Shown here piece by piece: positions 45,865 to 55,537 of a stretch of 64,000 nucleotides of DNA. The notes beneath the pieces were generated by a model, which saw only the letters and a program-made list of their open reading frames with translations, made no database searches and was not told where the DNA came from. Each line of letters starts with the position of its first letter. The first letter of the stretch is position 1. The stretch lies in the NCBI GenBank assembly GCA_012656075.1, contig JAAKBF010000001.1, positions 558,001-622,000 on the forward strand. The letters run 5' to 3'. The stretch is from Phytophthora hibernalis (Eukaryota; Oomycota; Peronosporomycetes; Peronosporales; Peronosporaceae). Both the position numbers and the translations under genes were made by a program.

Positions 45865-45877
45865 CTCACTTTTCAAA
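45865..45877 (+). promoter_or_regulatory. possible oomycete initiator for OYE gene
   Basis: CTCACTTTTCAAA, about 40-50 bases upstream of ATG 45915, resembles the oomycete initiator plus flanking element (YTCAYTYY followed by a CAWTTT-like word). Evidence is motif likeness and position only. Confidence 0.35.
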
Positions 45878-45914
45878 AGCCTTCCTGGTGGCGTCTTCCA
45901 AGCAAGCAGCCTAC

Positions 45915-47101
45915 ATGGCTTCCGTCATCGACCCCGTAACCACCTCCACGCTCTTTTCGAAGCTGACCCTCGGCGGCAAGAAGAGTCCCGTTGAGCTCAA
46001 ACATCGCGTGGTCATGGCGCCACTCACCCGAGTACGTTCTGGTGATTCGGGTGTGCCGACGGATCTAGTGAAGGAGTACTACTCGCAGCGAGCTACGGAC
46101 GGGGCTGCTCATTACCGAGGCCACGAACATCAGTCCAACAGCTCGTGGATACTTCGGTGCTCCTGGACTCTTTCACGAGGAACAAGTCGAGGGTTGGAAG
46201 ACCGTGACCAAGGCCGTCCACGCCAAAGGAGGCAAAATCTTCGCTCAGCTCTGGCACACGGGCCGCGTAGGTCACCCACTCAATCAACCTGACGGTCAGT
46301 TGCCCGTGTCGTCGAGCGCCACCAAAATGGATAACGTTAAAAGCCACGCCGTGACATGTGAAGGTCGAAAAGACTACGTGACTCCACGTGCGCTGGACAT
46401 TTCGGAGATCCCAGGGATCATCGCCGACTACAAGCAAGCGGCGGAGAATGCTCTCGCCGCGGGCTTTGATGGTGTAGAGGTCCACGCAGCCAACGGATAC
46501 TTACTGGAACAATTCCTCTGCGATGGAGTGAACACGCGCTCGGACGAGTATGGTGGCAGCATTGAGAACCGCGCGCGGGTCATTTTCGAGGTGGTTGAAG
46601 CTGTTCTTTCAACCATACCCTCGAGTCAAGTGGGCATTCGACTGTCTCCTTTTGGCGACACTTTTGGTTGCAAGGATTCGACGCCGCGCGAGACGTACGG
46701 CTACGTCGTGAACAAGCTGAATGACTACGATCTGGCCTATATGCACGTGATCGAGCGCCGTGGTAGACACGCCGAGAGCGTTGATGTGCCGACAGGAGGG
46801 TGGCGAACCACTTCCGGAACGCATACAATAATGTGCTGATTTCGGCCGCGGGGTACGATCGCGACGACGCAGAACGAGTCGTCGAAGGCGGGGTGACCGA
46901 CCTCGTGGCTTTTGGACGCTACTTCATTTCAAACCCGGACCTCGTGGAGCGACTGCGCGTGGGTGCAGAGCTCACTCCGTTTGACGCTGGCACATTCTAC
47001 GCGCAGCGGGACGTGCCGGACGAGGCGGCTACACGGACTATCCCTTCTTGGGCGAGGAGGACAATGGCATTCGCTCTGCCGGGTACGCCAGCAACCTGTA
47101 G
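45915..47101 (+). CDS. Old Yellow Enzyme family flavin oxidoreductase
   Basis: NAD(P)H:flavin oxidoreductase of the OYE/12-oxophytodienoate reductase type; an FMN-binding TIM barrel reducing activated C=C bonds. Start ATG 45915. Visible motifs: RVVMAPLTRVRS near the N-terminus, FAQLWHTGR, GFDGVEVHAANGYLLEQFL, SDEYGGSIENRARV and GRYFISNPDLVERL. Three one-base run differences break the frame: near 46105 (GGGG, one too many or two too few), near 46797 (GGG, one short) and near 47031 (CGGC, one G short). Adjusting them gives about 395 residues ending in GYASNL. The central barrel residues are in place, so it is probably a functional enzyme in the organism. It lies between metalloprotease copies 2 and 3. 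Confidence 0.85.
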
Positions 47102-47183
47102 GAAGAGGTCGTCTTTTTAAGACCGGAAGACTGAAAGCAGGTGCCTTGTGGAGGTGATTGCTTGGCGTGTTTTGGTTCTTTGC

Positions 47184-47597
47184 TTATGGCCGTCCTGAGA
47201 CGGAGCACGCCAACTTCAACATGTAGATCAGTCCGCTGAGCAAACTGAAGAGATTAAAAATGCTGCTGTTGTTGTTGTTGTTGTCGTAGTCGCTGTCGTA
47301 GTCGTAGTCGTTGCTGGTGCTGCCGAGCTTCACAGTCTCGGAGAGGAGAGACCTCTCCTCCACAGGCAACCTGCACAGCAGGTTGTCCGGATAAAACGAC
47401 GGAACGATAGTGATGCATTGCGATGGTGAACGAGTTCCTGGCCACAAAGTTGACCAACAGCGAGGGCGAGAACCAAAGCGGTGAAAGCTCTCGTTGTAGC
47501 GATAGACGATCGCCGCACTACATGTATCGAGCTGATACTGTTGTTTCGAGAGCTCCCTTCTACAGGTAAACCACTGAGCTGTTACAGATGCTGCCAT
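47184..47597 (-). CDS. hypothetical protein, 137 aa
   Basis: An ATG-started minus-strand frame between the OYE and epimerase genes. It includes an Asp/Tyr/Asn low-complexity run encoded by a GTT/GTC-type microsatellite at about 47262-47310 and ends in a hydrophobic segment (IFNLFSLLSGLIYMLKLA) that could span a membrane. No family recognised. It may be a chance frame over a repeat. Confidence 0.25.
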   Translation of the reverse strand: MAASVTAQWFTCRRELSKQQYQLDTCSAAIVYRYNESFHRFGSRPRCWSTLWPGTRSPSQCITIVPSFYPDNLLCRLPVEERSLLSETVKLGSTSNDYDYDSDYDNNNNNSSIFNLFSLLSGLIYMLKLACSVSGRP

Positions 47598-47652
47598 CTC
47601 GCGATTTGACTTTTGTCACAGCCAGGAACGTGTGTGCGCGCTGCACACGTTT

Positions 47653-47671
47653 TAATTGCCCAAAGGGCAAT
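47653..47671. repeat. small inverted repeat upstream of epimerase
   Basis: AATTGCCC and GGGCAATT around AAA, 45 bases before ATG 47716. It could be an operator-like protein site; its position makes a regulatory role possible but unproven. Confidence 0.4.
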
Positions 47672-47715
47672 TCTCTCCGAAGAGGCCACGCAGACTCACT
47701 AAGACTCGTGTTCCA

Positions 47716-48678
47716 ATGCCGGTTTCCACCAAGTCTTTCGTTCTAAACGCCGCGTGCGTAGTTGCGTACTACGTCGCTGTTGCGAACGCTGAGCTGCCAA
47801 CGGTTAAGCTCACGCACCCGTCGGGATCGAACGCCGAGGTGTTCCTCTTTGGAGCGCACGTGAAGTCTTTCCATGTGGCGCAGGACCCCACGCGCGACGT
47901 GATCTTCATGTCGAACCACTCGTACCTGGACGGCGTGAACCCGATCATGGGCGGCATCCCTGTAGTGTTCCCGAACTTCGGCAGTGCCAAGGGCCTTCCT
48001 GGTCACGGCTTCGCTCGCGTCACGAACTGGACGCTTGCGGGTGTGACGGAGGCCACTGACGCCGCTAGCTCAACTGTCGCTACATTTACCATGGCCGCTA
48101 GCAACTCGACCCGCAAGATGTGGCCGGTGGAATTTGAGCTCGAGTACGAGGTCAAGATCTCTGCTGATACCCTCGAGACGGCTCTGCACGTGCACAACAC
48201 GAACGCGGACGAGATCGCGTTCCACACACTGCTGCACAACTACATCTACGTCGACGACGTGCGCAACGGCAATACGAACGTGACCGGTCTGGACGGCCTC
48301 GAGTACCTCGACAAGGTGGCCAAGGCGAACAAGACCGAGACTCGTCCGGAGCTCAGCATTGCGGCCGAGACCGACAGCGTTTACTACAACGCCCCGTCGC
48401 CTCTCATCGTGTCCTCCAAGGGCGTAAACGCTGCCGACCGCGTCGTGACGATCAACAAGTCCGGCGTCGTTGGCAACGAGGCGCACCAGACGACGGTCGA
48501 CACCGACGCCGTGATCTGGAACCCGTGGGTTGAGCGCTCCAAGACGTTCAAGGACTTTGGCGCCGAAGAATACATCAACATGCTCGCCGTCGAGCCCGGC
48601 CGCGTTTCCGAGAAGCAAACACTACCCGCTGGTCAGACGTACACGCTGCACCAGACCATCACCGTCACGGAGAAGTAG
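47716..48678 (+). CDS. secreted hexose-6-phosphate 1-epimerase-like
   Basis: 320 residues from ATG 47716 (earlier in-frame starts are only TTG). An N-terminal signal peptide (STKSFVLNAACVVAYYVAVANA) is followed by an aldose-epimerase fold of the YeaD/glucose-6-phosphate 1-epimerase kind: MGGIPVVFPNFG, GLPGHGFARVTNW with a catalytic-type His, FHTLLHNYI with the second His, DAVIWNPW and LAVEPG with the likely catalytic Glu. The family interconverts alpha and beta anomers of hexose-6-phosphates in the cytosol. Several oomycete members carry signal peptides; an extracellular sugar-binding or epimerase role is inferred. Multiple N-glycosylation sequons (NHS, NWT, NST, NVT, NKT) agree with secretion. 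The frame is intact. Confidence 0.87.
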   Translation: MPVSTKSFVLNAACVVAYYVAVANAELPTVKLTHPSGSNAEVFLFGAHVKSFHVAQDPTRDVIFMSNHSYLDGVNPIMGGIPVVFPNFGSAKGLPGHGFARVTNWTLAGVTEATDAASSTVATFTMAASNSTRKMWPVEFELEYEVKISADTLETALHVHNTNADEIAFHTLLHNYIYVDDVRNGNTNVTGLDGLEYLDKVAKANKTETRPELSIAAETDSVYYNAPSPLIVSSKGVNAADRVVTINKSGVVGNEAHQTTVDTDAVIWNPWVERSKTFKDFGAEEYINMLAVEPGRVSEKQTLPAGQTYTLHQTITVTEK

Positions 48679-48825
48679 CTTGAATGTCCTTAGATGTAGA
48701 TGCTTTAAGTGATGACTCGATGTTGAAGCTGACGTACGCCTCTATCCAATCAGAGCTGGATCAGTTGAGGTGAACAACCCACCAGCTCACTTGCGAATTT
48801 GCCACGAAGAAGAACAATCCGTGCC

Positions 48826-49648
48826 ATGTCTCCGTTCTATATTCTTCCGTTAACTCTCTGCTGCCTGTTGACGGCGGCCTTTGGGACCGAAATCTACAGC
48901 GCTGCTACGACCTTTCTCGCCCCGGAACAGGAATCGGATGAAGCGGACGGTGGTCCCTTCGCGATGCTGCACGCCAAGCACGCTCGGATGCTGGTTCATG
49001 AGAATGTGGGGTATCATGGCCACCACCTCCGTCTCGTTCCATGGCGCGGCGTACGCCAACGTCGTGTCGTATAGTGGTGAGAAGGAGATAAAGTTTTTAG
49101 AGATCTTCTCTGATCTGATTTTTAGATGGGGTCGGCTTTGCGAAGGAGGATTCGACGGGCACCATGTTCTTCTACCTGTCTGTGGAGGACTTGACAGGTG
49201 ATGGAGTGCTGTTGCGTGGTCGCTCAAGGCTTATCGGGCTGAAAAATGTGAATATGCAGCGACGGATTTGAAGGCAAATGCCAACGCGACGATGGCGCTG
49301 TCGAAGGCGCAGGGGGCCCTAATGCGTGCTTCATGGACCCAGAAGACCCGACATGCTGGCGACTCTCACTCACGGGTAAAGTCGCTCCGGTAGACAAAGG
49401 TCAGCGCAGCTACGCTGAGCGCGTGGTCTTCTCCAAGTACGACATGGATTAGTTGCTGTAGGAAGACTGTTCGGTACCAGCTCACGAGTCTGCTGCATTG
49501 TGATTCTTAGACACCCGCAGATGAAGCACTGGCCGAAGAACCACGGCTTCGCGTTGTACGAGCTGGAGATCGAGCATTTAGTGTTTCTGGATTTCTACGG
49601 AGCCGCCAAACACATTGCGGTCAGCGACTATTATAAAGTCAAGCTGTA
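48826..49648 (+). CDS. CREG1: CREG-like secreted FMN-fold protein (frameshifted)
   Basis: Homologue of CREG (cellular repressor of E1A-stimulated genes), a secreted or lysosomal glycoprotein with a split-barrel fold related to pyridoxamine oxidase but without its activity. ATG 48826 opens a signal peptide (MSPFYILPLTLCCLLTAAFG). Family text follows: HARMLVHEN, GIMATTSVSFHGAAYANVVSYSDG, GTMFFYLSVEDL, NANATMALSKAQG, CWRLSLTGKV, HPQMKHWPKNHGFALYELEI and FLDFYGAAKHIAVSDYYKV. Introns at 49077-49125 and 49437-49510 have GT-AG borders. Frame changes near 49010, 49215 and 49315 are small indels. The final stop is 49646-49648. The identification is firm; the exact chain is not. Confidence 0.78.
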
Positions 49649-50606
49649 GGCCACAGGGCAGCAGCCCCAAAGACAGCTGCGCTGGATACGAGTGTCGATT
49701 GCCTAGGGTGTCCTCTCTTTCAACAACATGAGCAGGAAGGAGCTGGATCAATGTTTCGTTACCTTACGTTGGATACTGCGAATTGGGCACCGGAAACACT
49801 GTGCCCGGTGGAATTTTACTGCATCAAGCAGCTGCGGCGCTGTCGGTCGTGTATGTATTATAATATGTAGTACATCATCATGCAGCATCCGCTGTCGGCT
49901 TCACCGTCCAGGTGGAGAGGTTAGTCAACCACTGCCTGTACGTATCCATAGATGAGCATGTGTTGTGATCAGTGTTAGCATCGCAAAAATGCAGCCCATC
50001 ATGGGATTGAGAGTTTTGATAATGCAGCCAAACACCGCAAGGTCGTGTTTGATACTCATAGGAAGGAAGAAGCGAGCGCCTGTGTTGCATATCTTCACGG
50101 GTTAATATGGTTCTGAGTTTCGTGCAACTTGCAAGTCAAGGACGACAGATATTTCGAAGTAACAGCTAGCAGACAGGTGACAACGGAGAACTTGCTCCCC
50201 GACACCACCAGTCAAAAGGGCCCCTCTCTACAGCTTTACGCCAGCCCCGAGCGCCGCAATCCGACGTTAGTCAAGTCGCACGAACTCTGGTACGTTATCA
50301 TCGTTTCTACAACCTGGAAAGAGCTCGTCGCCACCAAATTCTGGTGAGCTTCAACGATTAATATACGACGAGGGCGCAGTTCATCCTGCTGGTATCCAAG
50401 AATACAATTTGGACACGAATCTTGTTCAAACAGCAAAGAGCGGACCCCATCGTTTGTAAAGGAGGCTGCGCAAATGGACAGGGCCCTGAACATGCTGTTG
50501 CTGTAGCAAACCGAAGAATGGGCTGAGGTACGGGGTCAAGATCACCGCACACTGAGACCACTTCTCCTCCGTGACTACTCAGTTCTTCATTATCTTTTCT
50601 TCCAAG
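49649..50606. other. intergenic, no gene seen
   Basis: Nearly 1 kb between the CREG-like gene and metalloprotease copy 3. Short frames on both strands show no domain. Unlike copies 2 and 4, the sequence just before copy 3 lacks the shared GTGAATTACAAACGTCG block. Confidence 0.5.
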
Positions 50607-52289
50607 ATGGCATCAAGTCGATTCCAGCGCACATCCGCAGTGCTCCTTGCGGCCACCTTGGCGGCCACCTCGTCCGCTGTCGATTTCGGTGGCGAGAATG
50701 ACATCACCCAGACTGCCGGCACGGTAGTCCCCGGAGGCGAGACGCAGGCCTCGACTGCTGCTTCTTGCTTCGGAAACACAGATCAGTGCACGCAGACGGC
50801 ATCTTCCTCGAACAATGTGCCCACGATGGCTCCTAACGCTGATTTGAGTGGAAACCAGGGTTGGACGCAGCCCACGTCGAGCGAAACACCTTCGGTGTGG
50901 ACGTCGACGAGCGGCCAGTCGAGTGGAAGCGGCAACCAAGGTTGGACCCCATCTACCGCGACCGATGCTTCGAACGCTTGACGCCGTCAAGTGGCGGAAC
51001 CGATGATCAATGGGGATCGGACGATACTACCAACACCGGCAACGACTTCAGTCTCGAGTGCAGCGGATCGGACGAGGAAACGCCGACCGTGTCGACATCA
51101 ACGACGGGATCCTCAAACTTCACCCCGCGACGACCACAGCTCCTACGACTTCCAGCGGAACCGGTGAGCAGACCCAGCTTTCTTCAACGGCCTCTTCGGC
51201 TGCCACCGCCGCTTCTGGTGAGTACGAAGACGCACTTCAGACGAGTTCCACGCAGTCGTCTTCGGACGCCGCGACTTCGACAACCTCAAGCGGAACGACT
51301 GATCAGGGCCAAACCTCCCCGCATCTTCGTCGAACACAGAATCGTCCTCGAACACTGCCCAGTCGACGGCCTCCTCTTCGAACACAGCCTCGTCGTCCAG
51401 CACGGCTACGCAGGAAGGATCGGACGCGACGCAGACGTCGGGCAACAGCACCAGCACCGGCAACCACGCCACATTCGGAACCGTAACGTCGAAGTCGGGT
51501 GAATGCGTTATTGGCAACCCGGACGCGTACGTCAGCACGGCGGACATCGACTGGATCTGGGAGAACCGTATCGGTCCCGACGCACCGACGCGTGATGCGA
51601 ACTGGAACGTCGCGGACAACAAGAACTGGATCATGGACCACATTGTGCACAACAAGGGGGTCCTTAACTACTGCGTTCGATGGGATAGCACGACGAAGCT
51701 CTCGAAGACGGTGGCGACCAAGTTCAAAGCTATGCTGGAGCGTCAGTATGCGGCGTGGAACGAGTGGCTCATCGGCTATGGCTGCTGGCCGTACGACGAG
51801 ATCAAGGTGAACCTGGTTGGTTTCGCCGTGAAGGATGCATCGTTGCTGGACTGGACTGATGACTCACTCGGTACGATCACCGTCGGTGACCTCGACGCGG
51901 AGGGTGTGCCTCAGTGCGACCAGAGCTGCTACCGATTCTACGACAACGGCCCGCAGTCTTGGTCCGACACTAGTTCGTGCAAGGGTGAGCCGTTCGACAT
52001 CTCGCTCTGGCCGAAGCAGGGTCTGGAGGGAGGTTTCGGCTACGACTGGGGCCAGGAAGTGAACCTCGAGAACATGCTCTCGACCATCGACGAGGAACAA
52101 CTTGTCATTGTGGCCCACGAAATCGGCCACGGCTTCGGCCTTCCCGACTTCTATGAGGACGCAGACAAACCCAACGCGGAATGGCCCGAGTGTATCATGA
52201 TGGCCGGAAGCTCCATGAGCGTCACGCCCAGCGATGGCTGGATGCTCCGTCGCGTCCTCGAGCACATCAAGTCTCGCTACAACTTCTAA
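50607..52289 (+). CDS. secreted zinc metalloprotease, copy 3 (frameshifted)
   Basis: ATG 50607 begins a signal peptide (MASSRFQRTSAVLLAATLAA). The linker is shorter than in copy 2, with fewer Trp repeats and one FSLECSGSDEE unit. The catalytic region contains CVIGNPDAYVSTADIDWIWE, a Cys-rich core and zinc motif HEIGHGFGLPD near 52120-52152; IMMAGSSM could supply the Met-turn. Three single-base losses lie in the linker: near 50980 (TTGACG for TTGGACG), near 51125 (C run) and near 51320. With three bases restored the length is divisible by three (561 residues). From about 51405 to 52350, including the 3' flank, it is almost base-for-base identical to copy 4, whereas its 5' half is the most diverged of the plus-strand copies. 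Confidence 0.78.
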
Positions 52290-52704
52290 GACACAAGTTA
52301 CTCCTGGCCGTATCCAGGATGTGATGTCTTCATTCGCTACAGCTTTCGGCTCGCATCGGCACGAGCGTATAGATCCTTGTTTAATGTGTGTCAATTGATG
52401 TCTGTTTCCTCGTAAAATTTGCTGTACACATGTAACTCACATTTGCCTACGATTGATGTTATAATAGACTGCTGCCCTCGACTGAATTACATGTGCTGTA
52501 AATCTGAACTCACTTCGCCTACGATTTTAAATGTGATTGCTGCGCCCGACTGAATTCAGTGGAGTACTGTATTCAGTCGTATTATGAATCGAATCGTGAC
52601 GTAATATTTTGTAACATGTAATAAATGAACGAAATATATCGTTCGAGCGACTAATGCGCCCATCCAGTCGGGACTAATAGCATCACGCGTCTTCAGGATA
52701 CGCG

Positions 52705-52861
52705 GATCCCATCCCAAAGACTTCGTAAAGGAGTCCAGCACGAATAGCAGGGGTCATTCCAATGGTTATCAACTGTGCTGATTATTCACCGAAGCAGCAC
52801 ATTCGAACAGTGAATTACAAACGTCGATGGGCGTGTTGTGTTCATTGTTCGTTATCCCGCG
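52705..52861 (+). repeat. duplicated promoter block of protease copies
   Basis: The region before copy 4 matches 43425-43592 before copy 2 with scattered differences. A partial trace (CATCCCGAGGAAGCTTCGTAAAGGAGG) occurs near 55309-55335 before copy 5. It shows the extent of the ancestral duplication unit and probably contains the shared promoter. Confidence 0.6.
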
Positions 52862-55029
52862 ATGGCACCAAGTCGATTTCCGCGTGCGTCCGCAGTGCTG
52901 ATAACAGCCACATTGGCAGCGACGTCCTCCGCCATCGATTTCGGCAGTGGTGGAAATGACGTTACACAGACTGCGGGCACGGTAGCCCCTGGTGGCGAGA
53001 TGCCAACCTCGGCCGCTGGCAGTGGAGCGAACGGTTTTGGAAACTTTGGCTCCCCAACGCAGTGGACGGCATCGTCTTCGAACAATGTGCCTACAAACGC
53101 TCCTGTCGCTGCTTCTAGTGGAAGTGGAGGCTGGTCACAGCCCCTTGATACGCCAACGGTTTGGTCGGGAGGAAGCGGTCAGTCGAGTGGAAGCGGGCAA
53201 GGTTGGACGCCGCTCACCTCGACGGACTCTTCATCAATGTTGCCACCGACAAGCGGTCAATCCAGTGGAAGCGGGCAAGGTTGGACGCCGCCCATCTCGA
53301 CGGACTCCCCAGTGTCGACACCGACAAGCGGTCAGTCTAGCGGAAATGGTGACCAGGGTTGGTCACAACCGATGTCGACGGACTCTTCATCGGGGTGGAC
53401 ACCTTCAAGTGGTCAGGGTAGTGGAACAGGAGATCAGGGATGGACGTCGACGGCATCTTCTACAGCTTGGACATCTTCGAGTGGGAGTCTAGTGGATACG
53501 ACGATCAAACTTTAAGCGTGGACTGTAGTGGATCGAATGGAGGTGGCTGGTCTCCGGGAGGCGGCGAAATGAGCCTCGAATGCAGCGGCTCAGTCGACGC
53601 GCAGACCACCCTGGAAACGGGCCTCAGTCTTGAATGTAGCGGATCGGACGATGCTACCAACACCGGCAACGACTTTAGCCTCGAGTGCAGCGGATCGGAC
53701 GAGGAAACGCCGTCCGTGTCGACTTCAACGACAGGCTCCTCCAATTTCGCTCCCATGCCGACCACAGCTCCTACGACTTCCAGTGGAACCGAGGAGCAGA
53801 CCCAGCCTTCGTCGATGGCGTCTTCGGCTGCCACGGCTGCTTCTGGTGAGTATGAAGACCCGAGTTCCACGCAGTCGTCTTCGAACGCTGCGACTTCGAC
53901 AACCTCAAGCGGAACGACTGATCAGGGCTGGTCTCAGGCAACGCAAACCTCGACGGCGTCTTCGTCTAACACAGAATCGTCCTCAAACACCGCCCAGTCG
54001 ATGGCTTCCTCCTCCAACACCGCAACTTCAACGGCCTCGTCGTCCAACACGGCTTCTTCGGCGACACAAGAAGGATCGGGCACCGCCCAATCGACGGCTT
54101 CCTCCTCTAACGCCGCAACGCCGACGGCATCGTCGTCCGACACACCTACGCAGGAAGGATCGGACGCGACGCAGACGTCGGGCAACAGCACCAGCACCGG
54201 CAACCACGCCACATTCGGAACCGTAACGTCGAAGTCGGGTGAATGCGTTATTGGCAACCCGGACGCGTACGTCAGCACGGCGGACATCGACTGGATCTGG
54301 GAGAACCGTATCGGTCCCGACGCACCGACGCGTGATGCGAACTGGAACGTCGCGGACAACAAGAACTGGATCATGGACCACATTGTACACAACAAGGGGG
54401 TCCTTAACTACTGCGTTCGATGGGATAGCACGACGAAGCTCTCGAAGACGGTGGCGACCAAGTTCAAAGCTATGCTGAAGCGTCAGTATGCGGCGTGGAA
54501 CGAGTGGCTCATCGGCTATGGCTGCTGGCCGTACGACGAGATCAAGGTGAACCTGGTTGGTTTCGCCGTGAAGGATGCATCGTTGCTGGACTGGACTGAT
54601 GACTCACTCGGTACGATCACCGTCGGTGACCTCGACGCGGAGGGTGTGCCTCAGTGCGACCAGAGCTGCTACCGATTCTACGACAACGGCCCGCAGTCTT
54701 GGTCCGACACTAGTTCGTGCAAGGGTGAGCCGTTCGACATCTCGCTCTGGCCGAAGCAGGGTCTGGAGGGAGGTTTCGGCTACGACTGGGGCCAGGAAGT
54801 GAACCTCGAGAACATGCTCTCGACCATCGACGAGGAACAACTTGTCATTGTGGCCCACGAAATCGGCCACGGCTTCGGCCTTCCCGACTTCTATGAGGAC
54901 GCAGACAAACCCAACGCGGAATGGCCCGAGTGTATCATGATGGCCGGAAGCTCCATGAGCGTCACGCCCAGCGATGGCTGGATGCTCCGTCGCGTCCTCG
55001 AGCACATCAAGTCTCGCTACAACTTCTAA
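52862..55029 (+). CDS. secreted zinc metalloprotease, copy 4 (one frameshift)
   Basis: The longest copy, 722 residues after one correction. ATG 52862 gives the same signal peptide type as copy 2. The Trp/Ser/Gly repeats match copy 2 closely. A single G is missing near 53481-53485 (GTGGGAGTC where copies 2 and 5 have GTGGGGAGTC). Beyond it the frame stays open with three acidic LECSGS units, an extended Ser/Thr linker with Ala-Ser-Ser-Ser-Asn repeats and the catalytic region ending in SRYNF; zinc motif HEIGHGFGLPD near 54860-54892. The 5' half resembles copies 2 and 5, while the 3' 900 bases are essentially copy 3, so the gene is a mosaic. Confidence 0.83.
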
Positions 55030-55537
55030 GACACAAGTTACTCCTGGCCGTATCCAGGATGTGATGTCTTCATTCGCTACAGCTTTCAGCTCGCATCGGC
55101 ACGAGCGTACACCTATTAGTTTACTGTCTGTAACAAACCACCTTAATGTCCGTTTCGTCAGAAATTTGCGGCATTGCTACACCGAAAGTGATTCCTCCAC
55201 GACGGAGTTTACTATTGAATCGGTTGCATGATCGGTTCTGGGTTTCTTGTTGGTGGTGCAGTACAGTACAAGGCGACGATGCGGCTTCAAGAAATACATT
55301 TCAGTGGATCCCATCCCGAGGAAGCTTCGTAAAGGAGGCCAAGGACGACACCACCGCATGTAAATACCGGTACAGCTCACTCAAATGGTGATTATGCAGG
55401 CTGGTTATGCATGCATTAATACCGGTACAGTATTAACCTGTTGGATGTTGGATTAAAAATGTCGACGCGGTTACCTTCCTACCTACATCGTTCTAGGCGG
55501 TTGTCCGCCCGGTGTGCTCATTGTTCGTTATCCCGCG

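Noticed and set aside
47262..47310. GTT/GTC-rich run as a possible CRISPR-like or tandem array
   Set aside because: It is a simple trinucleotide microsatellite without spacers.
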